DNA of 46,396 nt from RGIG1934 sp964492545 (lineage in GTDB: Bacteria; Bacillota; Clostridia; Lachnospirales; Lachnospiraceae). The stretch is taken from the NCBI GenBank assembly GCA_964492545.1, contig CAZBKO010000006.1:1-46396 (forward strand), in the 5' to 3' direction. Made by a program: the position numbers and the translations under genes. Each line of letters starts with the position of its first letter. Positions within the stretch are counted from its first letter, which is position 1. The notes beneath the pieces are model-generated. The model searched no databases. It saw only the letters and a program-made list of their open reading frames with translations, and was not told the origin of the DNA. This document shows, piece by piece, positions 44,470-46,396 of this stretch.

Positions 44470-45558
44470 ATGGAATTTAAAGTAGCAGTAATACCAGGTG
44501 ATGGAATAGGTCCTGAGATAGTCAGAGAGGCACAGAAAGTCCTCGATACTGTCGGAAAGGTCTATGGACATTCATTTAACTATACAGAGGTATTAATGGG
44601 CGGTGCATCCATAGATGTACATGGTGTTCCATTGACAGATGAAGCATTAGCAACTGCCAAAGCAAGCGACTCTGTATTATTAGGAGCAGTCGGTGGAGTC
44701 GTCGGCAAGGACAAATGGTATGAACTCCCTCCAAACAAGAGACCTGAAGCTGGTCTTCTTGCAATAAGAAAAGGACTCAATTTATATGCGAATTTAAGAC
44801 CTGCATATTTATACAATGAGTTAAAAAGTGCATGTCCACTTAAGGAATCCATAGCAGATGAAGGATTCGATATGATAATAGTAAGAGAACTTACCGGTGG
44901 ATTGTATTTCGGTGAGAGATGGACAAAAGAGGTTGATGGCGTTATGACAGCCATGGATACTCTTAAATATAATGAGAATGAAATAAGAAGAATTGCAATC
45001 AAAGCATTTGAAATAGCAATGAAGAGAAATAAGAACGTAATCAGTGTTGATAAATCCAATGTCCTCGATTCTTCAAGATTATGGGATAAAGTAGTTAATG
45101 AAGTTGCAAAGGATTACCCAGAGGTAACTTTAACGCATATGCTGGTTGACAACTGCGCAATGCAGCTTGTTAAGAATCCTAAGCAGTTTGATGTTGTTCT
45201 TACAGAGAATATGTTTGGCGATATTTTATCAGATGAAGCAAGTATGATTACAGGTTCAATAGGAATGCTTCCAAGCGCGAGCTTAAGTGACGGACATTTC
45301 GGATTATATGAACCAAGTCATGGAGCAGCTCCTGATATTGCAGGACAGGATATAGCTAATCCAATGGCAACAATATTATCAGCAGCCATGATGCTCAGAT
45401 ATTCATTTGATTTTGATGACGCAGCTAATGCTGTAGAAGATGCAATTAGAAGCGTAATAGCTGATGGATACAGAACAGTTGATATTATGTCAGATAATAT
45501 GAAACAGGTTGGATGCACAGAAATGGGAAATCTTATCTGTGAAAGAATAAAGAAGTAA
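44470..45558 (+). CDS. leuB: 3-isopropylmalate dehydrogenase
   Basis: The NAD-dependent oxidative decarboxylase of leucine synthesis. The 362 residues show VIPGDGIGPEIVREAQKVL, the RELTGGLYFGER loop, the metal and substrate residues near VDNCAMQLV and DILSDEASM, and the C-terminal YEPSHGAAPDIAGQDIANP motif. Length is normal. A GGAAAGAGGG-rich ribosome region lies just before the ATG. ilvD follows by 25 bases, so this is a branched-chain amino-acid operon. leuA, leuC and leuD are not in the window. Confidence 0.96.
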   Translation: MEFKVAVIPGDGIGPEIVREAQKVLDTVGKVYGHSFNYTEVLMGGASIDVHGVPLTDEALATAKASDSVLLGAVGGVVGKDKWYELPPNKRPEAGLLAIRKGLNLYANLRPAYLYNELKSACPLKESIADEGFDMIIVRELTGGLYFGERWTKEVDGVMTAMDTLKYNENEIRRIAIKAFEIAMKRNKNVISVDKSNVLDSSRLWDKVVNEVAKDYPEVTLTHMLVDNCAMQLVKNPKQFDVVLTENMFGDILSDEASMITGSIGMLPSASLSDGHFGLYEPSHGAAPDIAGQDIANPMATILSAAMMLRYSFDFDDAANAVEDAIRSVIADGYRTVDIMSDNMKQVGCTEMGNLICERIKK

Positions 45559-45583
45559 TACATAAAGAAAGGTCGTATATATT

Positions 45584-46396
45584 ATGAAAAGTGATGCAGT
45601 TAAAACAGGGATGCAGCAGGCACCTCACCGTTCATTATTTAATGCTTTAGGAATGACAAAGGAAGAACTTGAAAAGCCATTAGTTGGTATAGTTTGTTCT
45701 TATAATGAAATAGTACCGGGTCATATGAATCTTGATAAGATTGCACAGGCAGTTAAGCTTGGAGTAGCTATGGCAGGTGGTACACCAATTATGTTCCCAG
45801 CTATTGCAGTATGTGATGGTATAGCAATGGGACATACAGGCATGAAATATTCCCTTGTAACAAGAGACCTTATTGCAGATTCAACAGAAGCTATGGCAAT
45901 TGCACATCAGTTTGATGCACTTGTTATGATTCCAAACTGTGATAAGAATGTACCAGGACTTTTAATGGCAGCAGCAAGAGTAAATGTGCCAACAGTATTT
46001 GTTAGTGGTGGCCCAATGCTTGCAGGTCATGTTCATGGCGAGAGAAGAAGTCTTTCTAGTATGTTTGAAGCTGTTGGTTCATACTCAGCAGGAACAATGT
46101 CAGAAGAGGAAGTAACAGAATTTGAAAATAAAGTATGTCCTACANNNNNNNNNNNNNNNNNNNNNNNNNNNNNNNNNNNNNNNNNNNNNTGTATATTCTG
46201 AGAGAATCAAGCTTGCAAAGCATGCAGGTATGAAAGTAATGGAACTTCTTGAGAAGAATATTCGTCCAAGAGATATTCTTACAGAGGAAGCATTTATGAA
46301 TGCACTTACAGTAGATATGGCACTTGGATGTTCAACAAATAGTATGTTACATTTACCAGCTATTGCAAAAGAAGCCGGAGTAACAATTAATATGGA
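45584..46396 (+). CDS. ilvD: Dihydroxy-acid dehydratase, partial (window edge and assembly gap)
   Basis: The Fe-S dehydratase of valine, isoleucine and leucine synthesis. The first 187 codons are typical (PHRSLFNALGMTKEELEKPLVGIVCSYNEIVPGH, VCDGIAMGHTGM, PNCDKNVPG with a cluster Cys). At FENKVCPT a run of 45 N begins. After it the protein resumes in another frame as VYSERIKLAKHAGM and runs off the window at TINM. Relatives have about 32 residues here, including the next cluster Cys (CGSCSGMYTANSMN), so the true gap is about 95 bases. Roughly the C-terminal half is outside the window. Confidence 0.95.
46145..46189. other. Assembly gap inside ilvD (45 N)
   Basis: Forty-five unknown bases. The frame differs on the two sides, and conservation of IlvD suggests about 95 missing bases, so the N count is not the real length. 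Confidence 0.95.

Noticed and set aside
44580..45059. Antisense open frame of 159 codons within leuB
   Set aside because: It is the shadow of a strongly conserved gene, has no family match that I recognise, and no ribosome site.
1..46396. CRISPR arrays, insertion sequences, prophage or defence islands
   Set aside because: No spaced direct repeats, transposase or integrase motifs, att-like repeats next to the tRNA, or defence proteins were seen.

Overview
The window looks like a chromosomal segment of a low-GC Firmicute, most likely a Lachnospiraceae gut anaerobe close to Lachnospira/[Eubacterium] eligens. This is inferred from gene content, codon use, strong AGGAGG-type ribosome sites, TTGACA/TATAAT-type promoters and AT-rich spacers; no 16S gene is present to confirm it. 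It is draft sequence: two N runs (19206-19215 and 46145-46189) sit inside rel and ilvD, and both runs are the wrong length for the protein frame.

Layout. (1) 1-3265: a tRNA-Thr(CGT) with its own promoter and terminator, then a GGDEF-histidine kinase fusion interrupted by an in-frame stop, and its NarL/DegU-type response regulator. (2) 3356-8663: an exported SH3/GH25/M23 cell-wall hydrolase, asd, and a membrane-anchored transglutaminase-fold protein that lacks the catalytic Cys. (3) 8669-15111: closely packed genes for an ABC-F ATPase, a PflA-like radical SAM protein, an M18 aminopeptidase, a phospholipase-D/cardiolipin-synthase-like protein and pheA. (4) 15156-23906: a highly structured leader, a frameshifted ppx, ppk, then rel, an MBL-fold hydrolase, hemZ and an HD-GYP-like protein. 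This is a polyphosphate and (p)ppGpp stress block. (5) 23973-32318: aspS (missing about 16 residues around class II motif 1), a convergent DUF1294 membrane protein, an exported Fn3 protein, glyA, and a large exported BspA-LRR/Big2/Fn3 protein. (6) 32384-41290: aspartokinase (minus) divergent from potA-potB-potCD-folC-folP and a small membrane protein, which converge on aroC (minus). (7) 41381-46396: an Hpt-domain protein, tgt, yajC and purC, then leuB-ilvD, which runs off the window.

The gene set is mostly housekeeping: aspartate-family, aromatic and branched-chain amino acids, one-carbon/folate, purine, polyamine uptake, tRNA modification and charging, and stress alarmones. There is no sign of a prophage, insertion sequence, CRISPR array or defence island, and I did not find a clear novel multi-gene system. 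The points most worth a second look are four: the damaged or possibly mis-assembled genes (histidine kinase, ppx, aspS); the pseudoknot-capable leader before ppx-ppk, whose CTCC could mask the ppx ribosome site; the GGDEF/histidine-kinase fusion; and the Hpt protein with a promoter-defined TTG start at the head of the tgt-yajC genes.
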